Shown here: positions 61,701-63,960 of the stretch, in pieces
How the letters are laid out: each line of letters begins with the position of its first letter
Numbering within the stretch: the stretch's first letter is position 1
Source of the DNA: Stictocephala bisonia
Taxonomy: Eukaryota > Arthropoda > Insecta > Hemiptera > Membracidae
DNA length: 64,000 bases
Assembly (NCBI GenBank): GCA_035578905.1
Contig: JAQJVL010000058.1
Location: forward strand, 1,937,697-2,001,696
Direction: 5' to 3'
Made by a program: the position numbers and the translations under genes
The notes under the pieces: model-generated
Told to the model about the DNA's origin: nothing
Seen by the model: the letters and a program-made list of their open reading frames with translations, nothing else
Databases searched by the model: none

Positions 61701-62900
61701 ACAGCCTATACATTTTGGAATGTGTTATGTTTGCCAGAAATAATGAAGCAAATTTAATACATCATAGTGACATCCACGCATACAACACTAGAAACAAAAA
61801 TAAGATAGTTTTGCCCCAACATAACTCTGAACTTTTCAGGAAAAAAACTTCCTATGCAGGTGCTTGGTTTTTAAGATTTCTACCCAAAAATATTACTAAT
61901 ATACAGACTGTTAGTAAATTTAAATTAAAGTTAAAGGAATATTTATTTCAAAATGCTTTTTATTCACTAGAAGAGCTTTATGATCTAAATAATTGCATGT
62001 AGTACATACACTGTTTTTATAAACAAGATGAATATCACACTATAAATAGTACAAGGTACTGTTTAGTTGGTTACAGCATCCTTTGATTAACATGAAGATG
62101 TAATTTTATTTTAACTATGTATTATATTTTACAAGGAGTATTTTAATGTATTAACTTGTATACAATTAATTTGACACTATTTACTGTATATTATGTACAA
62201 TTTAAATAAAGACGATTTGAATTTGAACGTTCTTACTGACTCTCTACCTCCAATGGGGGAGGGTCCACAAGGAGTCAGTAGATAATTCTAAAAGTACACA
62301 CCAGTCAATGTGCATACCATTCTAAAGGTCTTAATTAGTAGAACGTCATGGCACAAATTATACATCAAAAGATTAATCCTAAACAAAACGGCGGCACTTA
62401 AAAGTTTCAATACTGATCTTATGTGCATGTTCAAGAATGGCTTCATTTTATTGTAATCATATCAGATGAAGCTACAAAACTTCACACATGATTACTGTAC
62501 AAACACCTACTTTAAGATGTATTTGGTGTCCTGCTATTCTTCTATGTCAGTCCATGAGGAGTCAGTAAAACATCTTTAATACAAGCATAGGTTGATATGA
62601 ACATCATTTTAAAGGGCTGCTCAAGCAAAGAAGAATGCCGCAAACCACACTTCAAAACCTTTATCCGTTACAAAATGACGACGGTTTAAAATCTGGTGAA
62701 ATGATGACACCACTTTGCATTAAATAACTTTTGAAAAATCTTCTAATGAGTTATAGTCATATACAAAATACTGTACTGAAGTTTTGGCAGTTCTAAAATA
62801 ACAAGACAAACTTACCTGAACCTTTTTTCTGCTCTCCAAAATGAAAGGCAGGCTCCTTTATTCTTCACTTTGGACTTTAGGTAGGAAGCTCCATTCACAC
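395..62900 (-). CDS. cac: Cav2-type voltage-gated calcium channel alpha-1 subunit, cacophony ortholog (partial, multi-exon span)
   Basis: This is the pore-forming subunit of a presynaptic high-voltage-activated calcium channel, which admits calcium at the nerve terminal and triggers transmitter release. Fifteen constitutive exons and two alternative exons on the minus strand translate to repeat II, repeat III and part of repeat IV of a four-repeat channel. Key signs are the S4 segments ([14 protein letters not shown] in [18 protein letters not shown] in [16 protein letters not shown] in IV) and the pore glutamates in TGEDW (II) and TGEGW (III). [16 protein letters not shown] after IIIS6 is typical of insect Cav2 rather than Cav1. 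All introns are GT-AG and all junction phases agree. About 790 residues are visible; repeat I, the IV pore and the C-terminal tail lie outside. The exon for IVS1 was not found. The subfamily assignment rests on recalled family sequence, not on a search. Confidence 0.96.
1360..1597 (-). mobile_element. MITE family A copy, inverted
   Basis: This is the reverse complement of the element at 30504-30753. They share the terminal TATAGAAACAA / TTGTTTCTATA inverted repeats and internal blocks such as TGCTATCTAACGGTGA and TGTGAAAACCGA. It sits in the intron between the IVS4 and IVS5 exons, just downstream of the IVS4 donor. Confidence 0.75.
1629..1745 (-). CDS. cac: cac exon: IVS4 voltage sensor and S4-S5 linker
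   Basis: The 117-nt exon (39 codons, phase 0-0) reads [39 protein letters not shown]. The regularly spaced Arg and Lys residues are the IVS4 gating charges. The acceptor is GCCTTAG and the donor AAG|GTGACT. A MITE ends 31 bp from the donor. Confidence 0.96.
2780..3155 (+). repeat. Dispersed repeat family C, copy 1
   Basis: It shares ordered blocks with 10195-10500 and 43098-43345: a ttattcatt start, then gatgccgatcgt-like text, gagtgtagtcattgttact, ccagggtaact and tggaatccgaacc. Blocks such as gatggcaaccattaag are shared with the copy at 10.2 kb. No coding capacity or clear terminal repeats were seen, so the class is unknown. Confidence 0.6.
6480..7250 (-). pseudogene. Decayed non-LTR retrotransposon, C-terminal end
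   Basis: Reading the minus strand in several frames gives [20 protein letters not shown] followed by [14 protein letters not shown]. Further on come [18 protein letters not shown] and a degenerate tail with MDHIVTEF. These are the familiar thumb and C-terminal motifs of arthropod LINE ORF2 proteins. Frameshifts and stops separate the pieces, and no polymerase core remains. It is a dead 5'-truncated insertion inside the channel intron. Confidence 0.75.
7821..8035. repeat. Degenerate tandem repeat
   Basis: Blocks beginning gtacat(a/t/g)agtactgccct recur near 7821, 7928 and 7987, each followed by an aaa-tagacac or cgaagcagaca-like segment. A related piece (gcactaaacctcgaagc) sits near 7410. The units vary in length and are too diverged to define a period. 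Confidence 0.4.
10195..10500 (+). repeat. Dispersed repeat family C, copy 2, with minisatellite
   Basis: It matches family C (attattcattatttagatg, gccgatcgtcaagatatg, cctacacaatttcatta). It carries an internal expansion at 10325-10432: three units of 36 bp, each with accac(a/t)gtacgtgtat followed by a G-rich ggtggRcgggYggg part. Copy 1 of the family has no such expansion. Confidence 0.6.
10325..10432 (+). repeat. 36-bp minisatellite, three units
   Basis: Units start at 10325, 10361 and 10397. Each has a conserved taccac(a/t)gtacgtgtat half and a G-rich half with three to four short G-runs. They differ at only a few positions. Confidence 0.85.
12152..12229 (-). CDS. cac: Candidate cac cassette exon in the IVS3-S4 loop
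   Basis: Between the IVS3 and IVS4 exons lies a 78-nt open segment with acceptor ATTGTTTAG and donor AAG|GTGAGC. It is phase 0-0 and so compatible with both neighbours. It reads [20 protein letters not shown] then FDASTK, a polar stretch suited to an extracellular loop. Its base composition is visibly richer in G and C than the surrounding intron. The constitutive channel reads well without it, and no homologous insert was recalled, so this is a prediction only. Confidence 0.35.
12230..13557. other. Intron between the cassette candidate and the IVS3 exon
   Basis: The sequence is very AT-rich. Apart from the hairpin MITE copy at 13157-13391, nothing recognisable was seen. Confidence 0.5.
13157..13391 (+). 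mobile_element. Hairpin (foldback) MITE family B, copy 1
   Basis: The two halves are inverted copies. The left half carries tacaagataaaccgacgttt and acccatgctgtgatg; the right half, reversed, carries TTACAAGATAACCAGATGTT and ACCCATGGTGTGATAAGG. The outer ends CTTCAAGGTACT and ATCAAGGTGCTCC also pair. The whole unit would fold into one long imperfect hairpin. Confidence 0.8.
13558..13641 (-). CDS. cac: cac exon: IVS3
   Basis: The 84-nt exon (28 codons, phase 0-0) reads [20 protein letters not shown] then DALVLELV. The acceptor is TATTACAG and the donor [20 protein letters not shown] is diagnostic of IVS3 in Cav2 channels. Two copies of one hairpin element flank it at 13157-13391 and 13914-14140. 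Confidence 0.95.
13914..14140 (+). mobile_element. Hairpin MITE family B, copy 2
   Basis: It has the same outer ends (gcatcaaggtgctatctac) and the same inner arm (tttacaagataaccaaacg) as copy 1, with the right arm gtctggttatcttgtaagta. Its outermost ends match gaatctatattttt / aaaatatagattc. The loop differs from copy 1. It lies on the other side of the IVS3 exon. Confidence 0.8.
14673..15287. mobile_element. piggyBac-type MITE with TTAA target site
   Basis: The 615-bp element is bounded by TTAA on both sides (14669-14672 and 15288-15291). Its inverted ends are CCCTTTCGATGCCG and CGGCATCGAAAGGG. TTAA duplication with CCCTTT termini is the hallmark of the piggyBac superfamily. It has no coding capacity. 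Inside are a perfect 16-bp palindrome (GTCCGATATATCGGAC, near 14690) and a hairpin near 14840-14877 with arms of about 17 bp (ATTTGTCACACTTGA / TCAAGTGTGACAAAT). Confidence 0.9.
15292..16980. other. AT-rich intron, no feature recognised
   Basis: Only simple AT-rich and GATAAT-like low-complexity sequence (around 16830-16870) was seen between the piggyBac-type MITE and the LINE 3' end. Confidence 0.5.
16985..17082 (+). mobile_element. LINE 3' end with (ATT)n tail
   Basis: The block aagagaggacttattagtcc, then ttcgccaattgtat, acaataaag and a run of ATT units is typical of a 5'-truncated non-LTR element. A close relative of the first block (aagagaggacttaatagtcc) occurs at about 21407, giving a second insertion of the same family. 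Confidence 0.6.
17843..17953 (-). CDS. cac: cac alternative exon B: IV S1-S2 loop and IVS2
   Basis: The 111-nt exon (37 codons, phase 0-0) runs from acceptor TTGCCCAACAG to donor AAG|GTAAAT. It reads [13 protein letters not shown] and then [24 protein letters not shown]. It starts with Tyr like the single known cacophony exon I recall for this position, and carries the S2 Glu. It shares LVFTS and the E-C-x-L-K core with exon A but differs elsewhere. Joining both exons in tandem would duplicate S2, so only one should be used per transcript. Confidence 0.85.
18985..19190 (+). repeat. Possible tRNA-derived SINE
   Basis: A compact block with ggcttgagtgacacagaatg and gagttcgaacttgat resembles polymerase III B-box text (consensus GGTTCGANNC). 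It is followed by a non-tRNA tail. The resemblance is moderate and no second full copy was seen. Confidence 0.35.
20700..20900 (+). repeat. SINE-like repeat family E, copy 1
   Basis: It starts agagcggtcattgctgtggg and continues ctggcttgaaacatagcc. Its tail, ctgtgttttggaagtta, then ggttaaga and ttggtcc, matches in order the tail of the segment at 42440-42640 (tccatggttcggaagtagcg, ttaagccggtggtcct). A tRNA-like head followed by a shared tail suggests a SINE. Confidence 0.5.
21150..21260 (-). CDS. cac: cac alternative exon A: IV S1-S2 loop and IVS2
   Basis: The 111-nt exon (37 codons, phase 0-0) runs from acceptor AACACTAG to donor AAG|GTAAGA. It reads [14 protein letters not shown] and then [23 protein letters not shown]. 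The second half is a clear Cav2 S2 helix with the conserved Glu of the charge-transfer centre. The first half is unusual and more hydrophobic than the expected loop. It has exactly the same length and phase as the exon at 17843-17953, which indicates mutually exclusive use. Confidence 0.8.
21400..21600 (+). mobile_element. LINE 3' end
   Basis: It begins with the aagagaggacttaatagtcc block shared with 16985-17082 and ends in ataaagaaattttgaattga, a typical A-rich LINE terminus. It is strongly 5'-truncated with no coding sequence. Confidence 0.5.
22925..25206 (-). mobile_element. pogo/Tigger-type DNA transposon (decayed)
   Basis: The 2.28-kb element is flanked by TA at 22923-22924 and 25207-25208. 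The imperfect terminal inverted repeats align (CAGCAAGACTTTGATAATTC against CAATAGGACCGCAATAATCT). It encodes a broken transposase on the minus strand. TA target sites, such ends and the DDD transposase place it in the pogo/Tigger branch of Tc1/mariner. Confidence 0.85.
23189..24775 (-). pseudogene. pogo/Tigger transposase, multiple frameshifts and stops
   Basis: The CENP-B-like N-terminal part near 24566-24775 reads [20 protein letters not shown]. The catalytic core follows: NADETSLL (first Asp, near 24430), then the strongly conserved [26 protein letters not shown] followed by a stop and AH near 24075 carries the second Asp, and [15 protein letters not shown] near 23990 the third. An acidic C-terminal region (23361-23861) remains open for 166 codons. 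At least two frame changes and several stops make it non-functional. It is inserted antisense-neutral, on the same strand as cac. Confidence 0.9.
27060..27100. repeat. (ATAC)n microsatellite
   Basis: About eight tandem copies of the tetramer tacа/catа type (atacatacatacatac) interrupt AT-rich intron sequence. Confidence 0.9.
27235..27545 (-). pseudogene. Decayed coding remnant of unknown family
   Basis: One minus-strand frame gives protein-like text broken by stops: [15 protein letters not shown], stop, [28 protein letters not shown], stop, [16 protein letters not shown], stop, LDALLKVD. Such regular charged text with isolated stops suggests an old gene or mobile-element ORF rather than chance. 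The family is not recognised. Confidence 0.4.
28500..28690 (-). pseudogene. Degraded duplicate of the cac IIIS6 exon
   Basis: On the plus strand this stretch runs tccccgtcta, then tgcttctccttctcg, aataatgataa and caatgcaa in the same order and spacing as the antisense of the intact exon at 30211-30412. Many small deletions and substitutions destroy the reading frame. Its flanks also match the flanks of the real exon, so it belongs to a tandem duplication rather than a processed copy. The dense small indels look like either old decay or uncorrected long-read error. Confidence 0.65.
28728..28965 (+). mobile_element. MITE family A copy, degraded
   Basis: It lies within the degraded duplication and corresponds position by position to 30504-30753 (atgactattagaacaa start, tttgctgctac, gaaaacgacagtcacaagat). 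It has small deletions throughout. Confidence 0.55.
30211..30412 (-). CDS. cac: cac exon: IIIS6 and start of III-IV linker
   Basis: The 202-nt exon encodes [67 protein letters not shown]. The acceptor is TTTTTAG and the donor CAG|GTATCT, in phase 0. The [16 protein letters not shown] tail marks the channel as Cav2. A degraded second copy of this exon lies at about 28500-28690, and the exon that should follow was not found. Confidence 0.96.
30504..30753 (+). mobile_element. MITE family A, reference copy
   Basis: The 250-bp element has inverted ends ctatagaaacaaagagac and gacagtcttttgtttctat. Shared interior blocks include tgctatctaacggtgattgg and gaaaaccgaacaagaactaa. Copies also occur at 1360-1597 (inverted), 59824-60046 and 28728-28965. 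It has no coding capacity. Confidence 0.8.
31080..31258 (+). mobile_element. LINE 3' end
   Basis: The block ends in aaataaatgaataaaaa after tattggctcaaggccaacta and is consistent with the tail of a truncated non-LTR element. The mariner is inserted next to it. Confidence 0.35.
31260..32602 (-). mobile_element. mariner-type transposon, nearly intact
   Basis: The 1343-bp element is flanked by TA (31258-31259 and 32603-32604). Its terminal inverted repeats CGAGGGTTGTCTCAAAAGTA and CGAGGGTCGTCTCAAAAGTA continue GTTACACTATTTT on both sides, with one mismatch. The transposase fills the interior. Length, ends and DD34D core are typical of the mariner family. It lies in the intron between the repeat III pore exon and the IIIS6 exon, on the same strand as cac. 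Confidence 0.97.
31359..32441 (-). pseudogene. mariner transposase with one in-frame stop
   Basis: The reading frame is continuous from Met at 32441 to 31359 except for a single TGA at about 31947-31949 (360 codons plus the stop). The N-terminal half has the paired helix-turn-helix DNA-binding region ([34 protein letters not shown]). After the stop come the catalytic motifs [22 protein letters not shown] and [14 protein letters not shown]. 34 residues separate the second and third Asp, as in mariner. The stop falls where relatives carry Arg, so a CGA to TGA transition explains it. The protein would be cut before the catalytic domain. Confidence 0.95.
32844..34466. mobile_element. hAT-like non-autonomous element carrying a tandem array
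   Basis: The left end cagtagtgaaaccagga resembles the reverse complement of the right end (CAGTGGCGTAACCTCG). The flanking 8-mers cttgtgat (32836-32843) and cttgtcac (34467-34474) agree at six of eight positions, as an aged hAT-type target-site duplication would. No transposase is visible; most of the interior is the 61-bp array. Confidence 0.55.
33435..34478 (+). repeat. 61-bp satellite array, about 17 units
   Basis: Head-to-tail units begin ctttatggggtgggggttct, continue gatcttgggtaacccaaacg and end aggttacgccactgcttgtc, plus a. Units are nearly identical. Variants are atgtggtgg in units 3, 13 and 16, atggagtgg in unit 9, and gatcctagg in units 5-7. Each unit contains the perfect palindrome ttgggtaacccaa and a gtaacc/ggttac stem. 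Confidence 0.98.
34479..34993. other. Intron next to the repeat III pore exon
   Basis: No recognised feature was seen; a plus-strand open frame at 34642-34890 has no family signature. Confidence 0.5.
34994..35137 (-). CDS. cac: cac exon: repeat III pore loop and selectivity filter
   Basis: The 144-nt exon reads [47 protein letters not shown]. The Glu in TGEGW is the repeat III selectivity-filter residue. The acceptor is CTTTTTCAG; the donor is CA|GTAAGT, joining in phase to the Gln-Val start of the next exon. Confidence 0.95.
35138..35795. other. Short intron between repeat III S5 and pore exons
   Basis: AT-rich with a (tg)n-like patch near 35470; nothing else was recognised. Confidence 0.6.
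35796..36056 (-). CDS. cac: cac exon: IIIS4, IIIS5 and turret
   Basis: The 261-nt exon reads [20 protein letters not shown] (S3-S4 loop and IIIS4), [20 protein letters not shown], then IIIS5 ([20 protein letters not shown]) and [19 protein letters not shown]. The cysteines in the turret are those expected in this family. The acceptor is TTTTCAG and the donor CA|GTAAGT. Confidence 0.96.
36140..36415 (+). mobile_element. LINE or SINE 3' end with (TTCTTA)n tail
   Basis: A GC-richer head (tgctgcagcggtgcatggtg, ttacccggttcggttccagt) contains a B-box-like ggttcggttcc. It is followed by a tail with gcggaaataaattctt and several TTCTTA or CTTATT units to 36413. The polymerase III-like head favours a SINE; the tail would be shared with its partner LINE. 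Confidence 0.5.
37105..37160 (+). repeat. pogo-type terminal repeat fragment
   Basis: The text tacagtacaaccttgattat followed by ctggc matches the start of pogo-type ends seen elsewhere in the window (cagtaaaacctcgatagt, cagtggagcctcatttat). No opposite end was identified nearby. Confidence 0.4.
37160..37323 (-). mobile_element. LINE 3' end fragment, minus orientation
   Basis: Reversed, it gives CTTATGAGGCAAATGGTCCT, then AATAAGTAAAGCAATTTTCA and TTTCATC, which looks like a truncated LINE terminus with an AATAA-type signal. Confidence 0.35.
37332..40161. mobile_element. hAT-like DNA transposon, non-autonomous
   Basis: The 2.83-kb element ends in aggggtgtgcgagtactcg and cgagta-type text closing ctactcgcacacccct. 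The flanking 8-mers tcataagt (37324-37331) and acataaga (40162-40169) agree at the six central bases. AGGGGTGTGC ends and 8-bp duplications point to the hAT superfamily. The subterminal region is full of short actcga/tcgagt repeats. No transposase frame was recognised. Confidence 0.8.
38896..39260 (-). mobile_element. LINE 3' end nested in the hAT-like element
   Basis: The block opens aatcaaatcaaaatcacttt attt, the antisense of a LINE terminus. It closes at gggaaatgagcctacatggg, gcgctaaaggcctgtgcgta. The antisense orientation and position show that a truncated LINE inserted into the DNA transposon. Confidence 0.55.
40845..41905. mobile_element. Foldback element family D, copy 1
   Basis: Outer inverted arms of about 80 bp pair: ctcgagtttaaacctctgct at 40898 region with AGCAGAGGTTCAAACTCGAG at 41824 region. 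The interior includes text shared with copy 2 (ggttgtgcgattgtaagg, aacattttt, aagtaaa-gttc). A perfect 25-bp hairpin arm pair lies at 41482-41506 and 41562-41586. No coding frame is recognisable. Confidence 0.7.
42012..42124 (-). CDS. cac: cac exon: IIIS2-S3
   Basis: The 113-nt exon reads [20 protein letters not shown] then [17 protein letters not shown], covering the S2-S3 turn and IIIS3. The acceptor is TTTTCAG and the donor AG|GTAAGA. The split codon AG+T gives the Ser that starts the next exon. Confidence 0.95.
42440..42640 (+). repeat. SINE-like repeat family E, copy 2
   Basis: The tRNA-like head ggtggtgacttgccatgcag continues ccggtccaggtttgaaactt, whose last part resembles a B box. It is followed by a tail shared with 20700-20900. 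No A-rich end is clear. Confidence 0.55.
43098..43345 (+). repeat. Dispersed repeat family C, copy 3
   Basis: Blocks attcattattaagattccga, gagtgtagtcattgttacta, tagccagggaaacta and acatggaatccgaccc match copy 1 in order. Confidence 0.6.
43620..43809 (-). CDS. cac: cac exon: IIIS1 to IIIS2
   Basis: The 190-nt exon begins [20 protein letters not shown] (entry and IIIS1), continues [20 protein letters not shown] (S1-S2 loop) and ends [12 protein letters not shown] (IIIS2). The acceptor is TTTCTGCAG; the donor is AAG|GTAAAT in phase 0. Confidence 0.95.
44089..45293. mobile_element. Foldback element family D, copy 2, with long inverted arms
   Basis: Arms of about 197 bp at 44089-44286 and 45097-45293 are almost perfect reverse complements (gaaattctggtgatgagaag against cttctcatcaccagaatttc; ttgggacacaaagccttaag against cttaaggctttgtgtccca). 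The interior matches copy 1 (aggttgtgcgatt, acaataattataagaaca) and holds a (TA)n run. No transposase was seen. Confidence 0.9.
45000..45047. repeat. (TA)n microsatellite
   Basis: About 23 uninterrupted TA dinucleotides lie inside the foldback element. Confidence 0.98.
45384..46216. mobile_element. pogo-type MITE
   Basis: The ends cagtaaacctcgttttatc and gataaaacgaggtacacta form an imperfect inverted repeat with further pairing inside (atccagatccggattt / aatccggataatttgggt). TA follows the right end. There is no coding frame. Confidence 0.7.
46258..46374 (-). CDS. cac: cac exon: II-III linker, part 2, to IIIS1
   Basis: The 117-nt exon reads [20 protein letters not shown] then [19 protein letters not shown]. 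The acceptor is TTTTTTTCAG and the donor CC|GTAAGT. The lysine/glutamate-rich stretch and the [11 protein letters not shown] motif before IIIS1 are characteristic of insect Cav2. With the previous exon the whole II-III linker is short, with no room for a vertebrate-style synprint domain. Confidence 0.94.
46375..48300. other. Intron between II-III linker exons, distal part
   Basis: Besides the poly(A) run and a LINE-like terminus near 47190-47275 (aagaataaagaattgaatta), this AT-rich stretch has no recognised feature. A minus-strand frame at 48023-48229 has no known family. Confidence 0.5.
46700..46740. repeat. Poly(A) tract
   Basis: A run of about 41 A residues on the plus strand is either the tail of a retro-inserted sequence or simple sequence expansion; no retrocopy body was recognised upstream. 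Confidence 0.95.
48305..50870 (-). mobile_element. Non-LTR retrotransposon (LINE), 5'-truncated
   Basis: The minus-strand element comprises a long intact reverse-transcriptase frame, about 0.5 kb of 3' UTR and a 3' terminus of about five TATTC units (plus strand gaata at 48307-48334). The endonuclease and ORF1 parts are missing. The 5' junction is marked by a perfect palindrome at 50871-50916. Confidence 0.85.
48820..50847 (-). CDS. LINE ORF2 reverse transcriptase, uninterrupted partial frame
   Basis: The 675-codon frame has no stop or shift. It carries the reverse-transcriptase blocks in order: [76 protein letters not shown] and the catalytic FADDTALCY. The thumb follows ([19 protein letters not shown]), then a cysteine-containing insert and a C-terminal tail. 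It copies element RNA at the insertion site. The assigned Met is simply the first in the frame, because the natural N-terminal endonuclease is absent. The motif set suits the Jockey/CR1 side of LINEs, but the clade is not certain. An intact frame implies a recent insertion. Confidence 0.93.
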   Translation of the reverse strand: MNKMKPWINDFICMKIKIKNKIYDKVKKHPNNMKLKAYFKKFRNKLQVEVRNLKNMYYEDLFKKCSGDSKATWRIVNDITGQKQRDMPINKLNVNGSDISDMTTICNEFNNFFLSIVNKLNVQKVKPNGFEACSFKNIFKINHSLNSIFLDPVIAEDLNKVIISLKNGKSPGIDNISSYVIKIAYPKIMNVLLYLVNLSFEKGVFPDMLKTAVVIPLHKSGPINICNNYRPIFLLSTFAKIYEKLMKKKLVTFLEHNNFFSPRQFGFREGMNTEVALKHFMDDVYISLNDGKKVSAIFLDIKKAFDTVDHEILLEKLCYCGIRGNAYLWFQSYLTSRTQLVKINGMYSDLGYISSGVPQGSVLGAILFLIYINDLCTSNICGKLTAFADDTALCYTRDCWADVEKAMNSDLNAIQWWFAKNNLILSPEKTSYINFSLRNEIHLNNDIICKCVHCICKDTQCLAHCAVVKQTDSLKYLGLILDQELNWKKQIAQLNKKMNSILRTFYFLKSICTEKILKMLYYSLVHSRLDYGIFCWGGAFETNLKSLLVQQKKFIRIVKNKGRMEPSHPLFISLDILPLKYMYIHKVMKIFFIMSGNIPESRNVYKNKLRRKECILVPKPNLTFFTKSYCFLGPKIFNLIPKTLKDSKNIHLFAKKLKCWLLNHECINVLTNIQI
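50871..50916. repeat. Perfect 22-bp-arm palindrome at the LINE 5' junction
   Basis: The arms tactatctaatacggcctac-ta and ta-gtaggccgtattagatagta are exact reverse complements with two bases between. A further partial copy, ctatctaatactatctg, follows directly. Confidence 0.97.
50917..51392. other. Intron next to II-III linker exon 1
   Basis: No recognised feature; a moderately GC-richer patch at 50980-51190 is unexplained. Confidence 0.5.
51393..51496 (-). CDS. cac: cac exon: II-III intracellular linker, part 1
   Basis: The 104-nt exon reads [20 protein letters not shown] followed by [14 protein letters not shown]. The acceptor is TTATTTCAG and the donor TT|GTGAGT. The first half continues the charged helix after IIS6 and matches the cacophony linker; the second half is proline-rich and less conserved. 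It may be an alternative linker exon, since linker exons of this gene vary among insects. Confidence 0.88.
51793..52014 (-). CDS. cac: cac exon: repeat II selectivity filter, IIS6 and acidic tail
   Basis: The 222-nt exon (74 codons, phase 0-0) starts [15 protein letters not shown], where the Glu of TGEDW is the repeat II member of the EEEE calcium-selectivity ring. IIS6 follows ([40 protein letters not shown]), then an acidic run ending EEEDKE. The acceptor is TTTTTTAAG, an AAG rather than the usual YAG; the donor is GAG|GTAACA. Confidence 0.94.
52015..52722. other. AT-rich intron in repeat II
   Basis: Nothing recognised between the filter exon acceptor and the pogo-type MITE. Confidence 0.6.
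52723..53066. mobile_element. pogo-type MITE close to an exon donor
   Basis: The 344-bp element is flanked by TA. Its ends are cagtaaaacctcgatagttc and, reversed, CAGTAGACCCTCGTTAGATT, and both continue to a paired CGATA(G/C)TTCAAC further in. It lies 43 bp from the IIS5 exon donor. Confidence 0.85.
53110..53314 (-). CDS. cac: cac exon: II S4-S5 linker, IIS5 and start of pore loop
   Basis: The 205-nt exon opens with [20 protein letters not shown] (S4-S5 linker), then IIS5 ([20 protein letters not shown]) and the turret [20 protein letters not shown], ending TVFQ at GTGAGT. The acceptor is TTCAACAG. It ends in phase 0. A pogo-type MITE lies 43 bp downstream of its donor. Confidence 0.95.
53315..54445. 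other. Intron in repeat II, proximal part
   Basis: AT-rich with a short (CA)n run near 53731-53749; no gene or other element recognised. Confidence 0.6.
54446..55041. mobile_element. pogo-type MITE
   Basis: The 596-bp element has TA on both sides. The ends cagtggagcctcatttatcc and, reversed, CAGTAGAGCCTTTTTATCCG both continue into GAC. The short open frame inside shows no transposase similarity. Confidence 0.85.
55042..57393. other. Intron in repeat II, middle part
   Basis: Mostly AT-rich. A minus-strand segment near 56161-56280 reads [20 protein letters not shown] before a GTATAG donor-like site but has no place in the channel. A SINE-like block may lie at 56925-57050. Confidence 0.4.
57394..57484 (+). 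other. Unidentified exon-like segment
   Basis: A 91-nt GC-richer open segment lies between a good acceptor (atgtttcag) and donor (ATGAG|GTGAGG). In phase with one borrowed base it reads [20 protein letters not shown] then [10 protein letters not shown], which looks like a charged start followed by a membrane helix. It is on the strand opposite to cac. It could be an exon of a nested gene, a fragment captured by a transposon, or chance. The family was not recognised. Confidence 0.35.
57485..57842. other. Intron adjoining the II voltage-sensor exon
   Basis: The first part remains GC-richer (ctgggcctcgctttgcaatt) and may belong to the same unknown unit as 57394-57484; the rest is AT-rich. Confidence 0.4.
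57843..58065 (-). CDS. cac: cac exon: IIS2 to IIS4 voltage sensor
   Basis: The 223-nt exon (acceptor TTTTTTGCAG, donor AA|GTAAGT) encodes [20 protein letters not shown] (IIS2), [17 protein letters not shown] (IIS3) and [16 protein letters not shown] (IIS4 arginines). The conserved S2 glutamate and S3 aspartate of the gating-charge transfer centre are present. The phase fits both neighbours. Confidence 0.95.
58066..59823. other. Intron between IIS2 and IIS1 exons
   Basis: AT-rich sequence with an A-rich run near 58675-58700. No gene or clear element was recognised apart from the MITE at its end. Confidence 0.5.
59824..60046 (+). mobile_element. MITE family A copy
   Basis: It has the same orientation as 30504-30753. 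The ends are ctataggaacagactatcc and gacagtattcttgtttctatag, the latter split by one insertion. Shared interior: agcgaaaacctaatacgaac and gaaaaccaac. Confidence 0.75.
60156..60283 (-). CDS. cac: cac exon: IIS1 and start of IIS2
   Basis: The 128-nt exon reads [20 protein letters not shown] and on through [20 protein letters not shown]. This is the first transmembrane helix of repeat II and the S1-S2 loop. The acceptor is TTTTTTCAG; the donor is T|GTAAGT, with a split codon completed at 58065. Residue-for-residue similarity to cacophony in this segment is very high. Confidence 0.95.
60880..62227 (+). mobile_element. Second LINE fragment, 5'-truncated
   Basis: This plus-strand element starts in the middle of the reverse transcriptase and ends with caatttaaataaagacgatt then tgaatttgaa, a typical LINE terminus. 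It is antisense to cac and differs in sequence from the LINE at 48-51 kb. Confidence 0.85.
60916..62002 (+). pseudogene. LINE reverse transcriptase, C-terminal half, one frameshift
   Basis: The first frame (60916-61647) carries [20 protein letters not shown], the catalytic [12 protein letters not shown] and the thumb [20 protein letters not shown]. The frame shifts inside an A-rich run at about 61614-61624 and continues as [20 protein letters not shown] to the C-terminus at 62002. The N-terminal fingers and endonuclease are absent. A single indel in the A-run accounts for the break. Confidence 0.9.
62228..62815. other. Intron between the LINE and the first exon
   Basis: The short text ggagtcagta occurs twice (62271 and 62559 regions) in otherwise unremarkable sequence. 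Confidence 0.4.
62816..62900 (-). CDS. cac: cac exon: end of I-II linker, entry to IIS1
   Basis: The 85-nt exon reads [20 protein letters not shown] then WRAEKRF. The acceptor is TTGCAG and the donor AG|GTAAG. It enters with one base owed by the previous exon and leaves two bases (AG) that join the next exon to give Arg. The WRAEKRF stretch is the basic cytosolic segment just before IIS1 in insect Cav2. It is the most 5' exon in the window; the previous exon lies beyond 64000. Confidence 0.9.
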
Positions 62901-63800
62901 CTGCAAGTAAGTAGCCTGTTCAACATTTAACAAACATTGTCCATGGGTACACTTGAAACAGCAAAACAATTGTGTCTTATTTCTAAAGTAAATGCTCATT
63001 TGAAAATCCACCATTCAGACTACAAAGATGAACTTTTTATAGAAAAAACAAAAATATGCTTCGTTCTCAGTTTGAACCACCTACACACATATAGTACAGA
63101 TGGCCCAGCCTAACCATGCTCATAGATTAGTAGCACTGAAAGGAAATAAATGGGCCTATATAAGTTAGGAGTAGACCACAGTTTAACAACATACAGTCAT
63201 GACACTTCCATTGCAGTATGTGGAGCTAGCGCAGCGCTAGCACTCTAAGTAGCCAGCCAGAACAACTATGCCGCTTTACCGTTGTAAAACATTGTATCTT
63301 ACAAAGAAGTGAAATAATAACAATAGAAAAAATGCCATGGCAGATTATTAATCATCAGCTATATGATATTTACTAATCACAGCTGTGGATGTAAACAACT
63401 GAGATACGCACTGTTGCTGGGTGGCCGCTAGGGTCATGCTTGTCACTAATATCTAGTGGAGTGTCTTACTGTTTATTGTTAGACTGGACTAGGCTAAATA
63501 GTCTTCGACATGTATGACCTTACATAACCTTAATAATTAATGAACATTTTTTTCATTCAATAATGAAAGTTTTTTATTACTATAGTATTGTACTTCAAAA
63601 CTATCTCCAGAACAGTAGGAAGAAAAATATTATTACAAAAAAATTCCTTACACAACTTTTTTACATATCGAGTCAATATGTGATTTAAATATTTGTCAAT
63701 CCTGATACTCTAAAATATTGTTTCATCAGAAGGATCAATTTCCTGTTCATCGAAAACATAACATTTTTCTCCCCTGTGATTACTTATTAGGAACTCAATA
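62901..63800. other. Intron upstream of the first exon in the window
   Basis: No coding segment or recognised repeat was seen here. Confidence 0.5.
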
Positions 63801-63960
63801 CTATTTTTTAAAAATCATCAATACATAATTTTTTTTCATAAAACCATTGTAAGAGTGTGTTAGCCTGCTTGAATACCTCCACCTCAAGTTCTGAACGACT
63901 GGGAGTTGAGGCAAACAGTGAAGAGTCATCGGCGAACAAAGACTTAACCATTTGTAAAAT
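63800..63960 (-). pseudogene. LINE reverse-transcriptase fragment
   Basis: The minus strand reads MVKSLFADDSSLFASTPSRS, ELEVEVFKQANTLLQW. The FADD box followed by a helix ending in LLQW is typical of LINE reverse transcriptases. Downstream text is frame-broken. Only this short piece is recognisable. Confidence 0.75.
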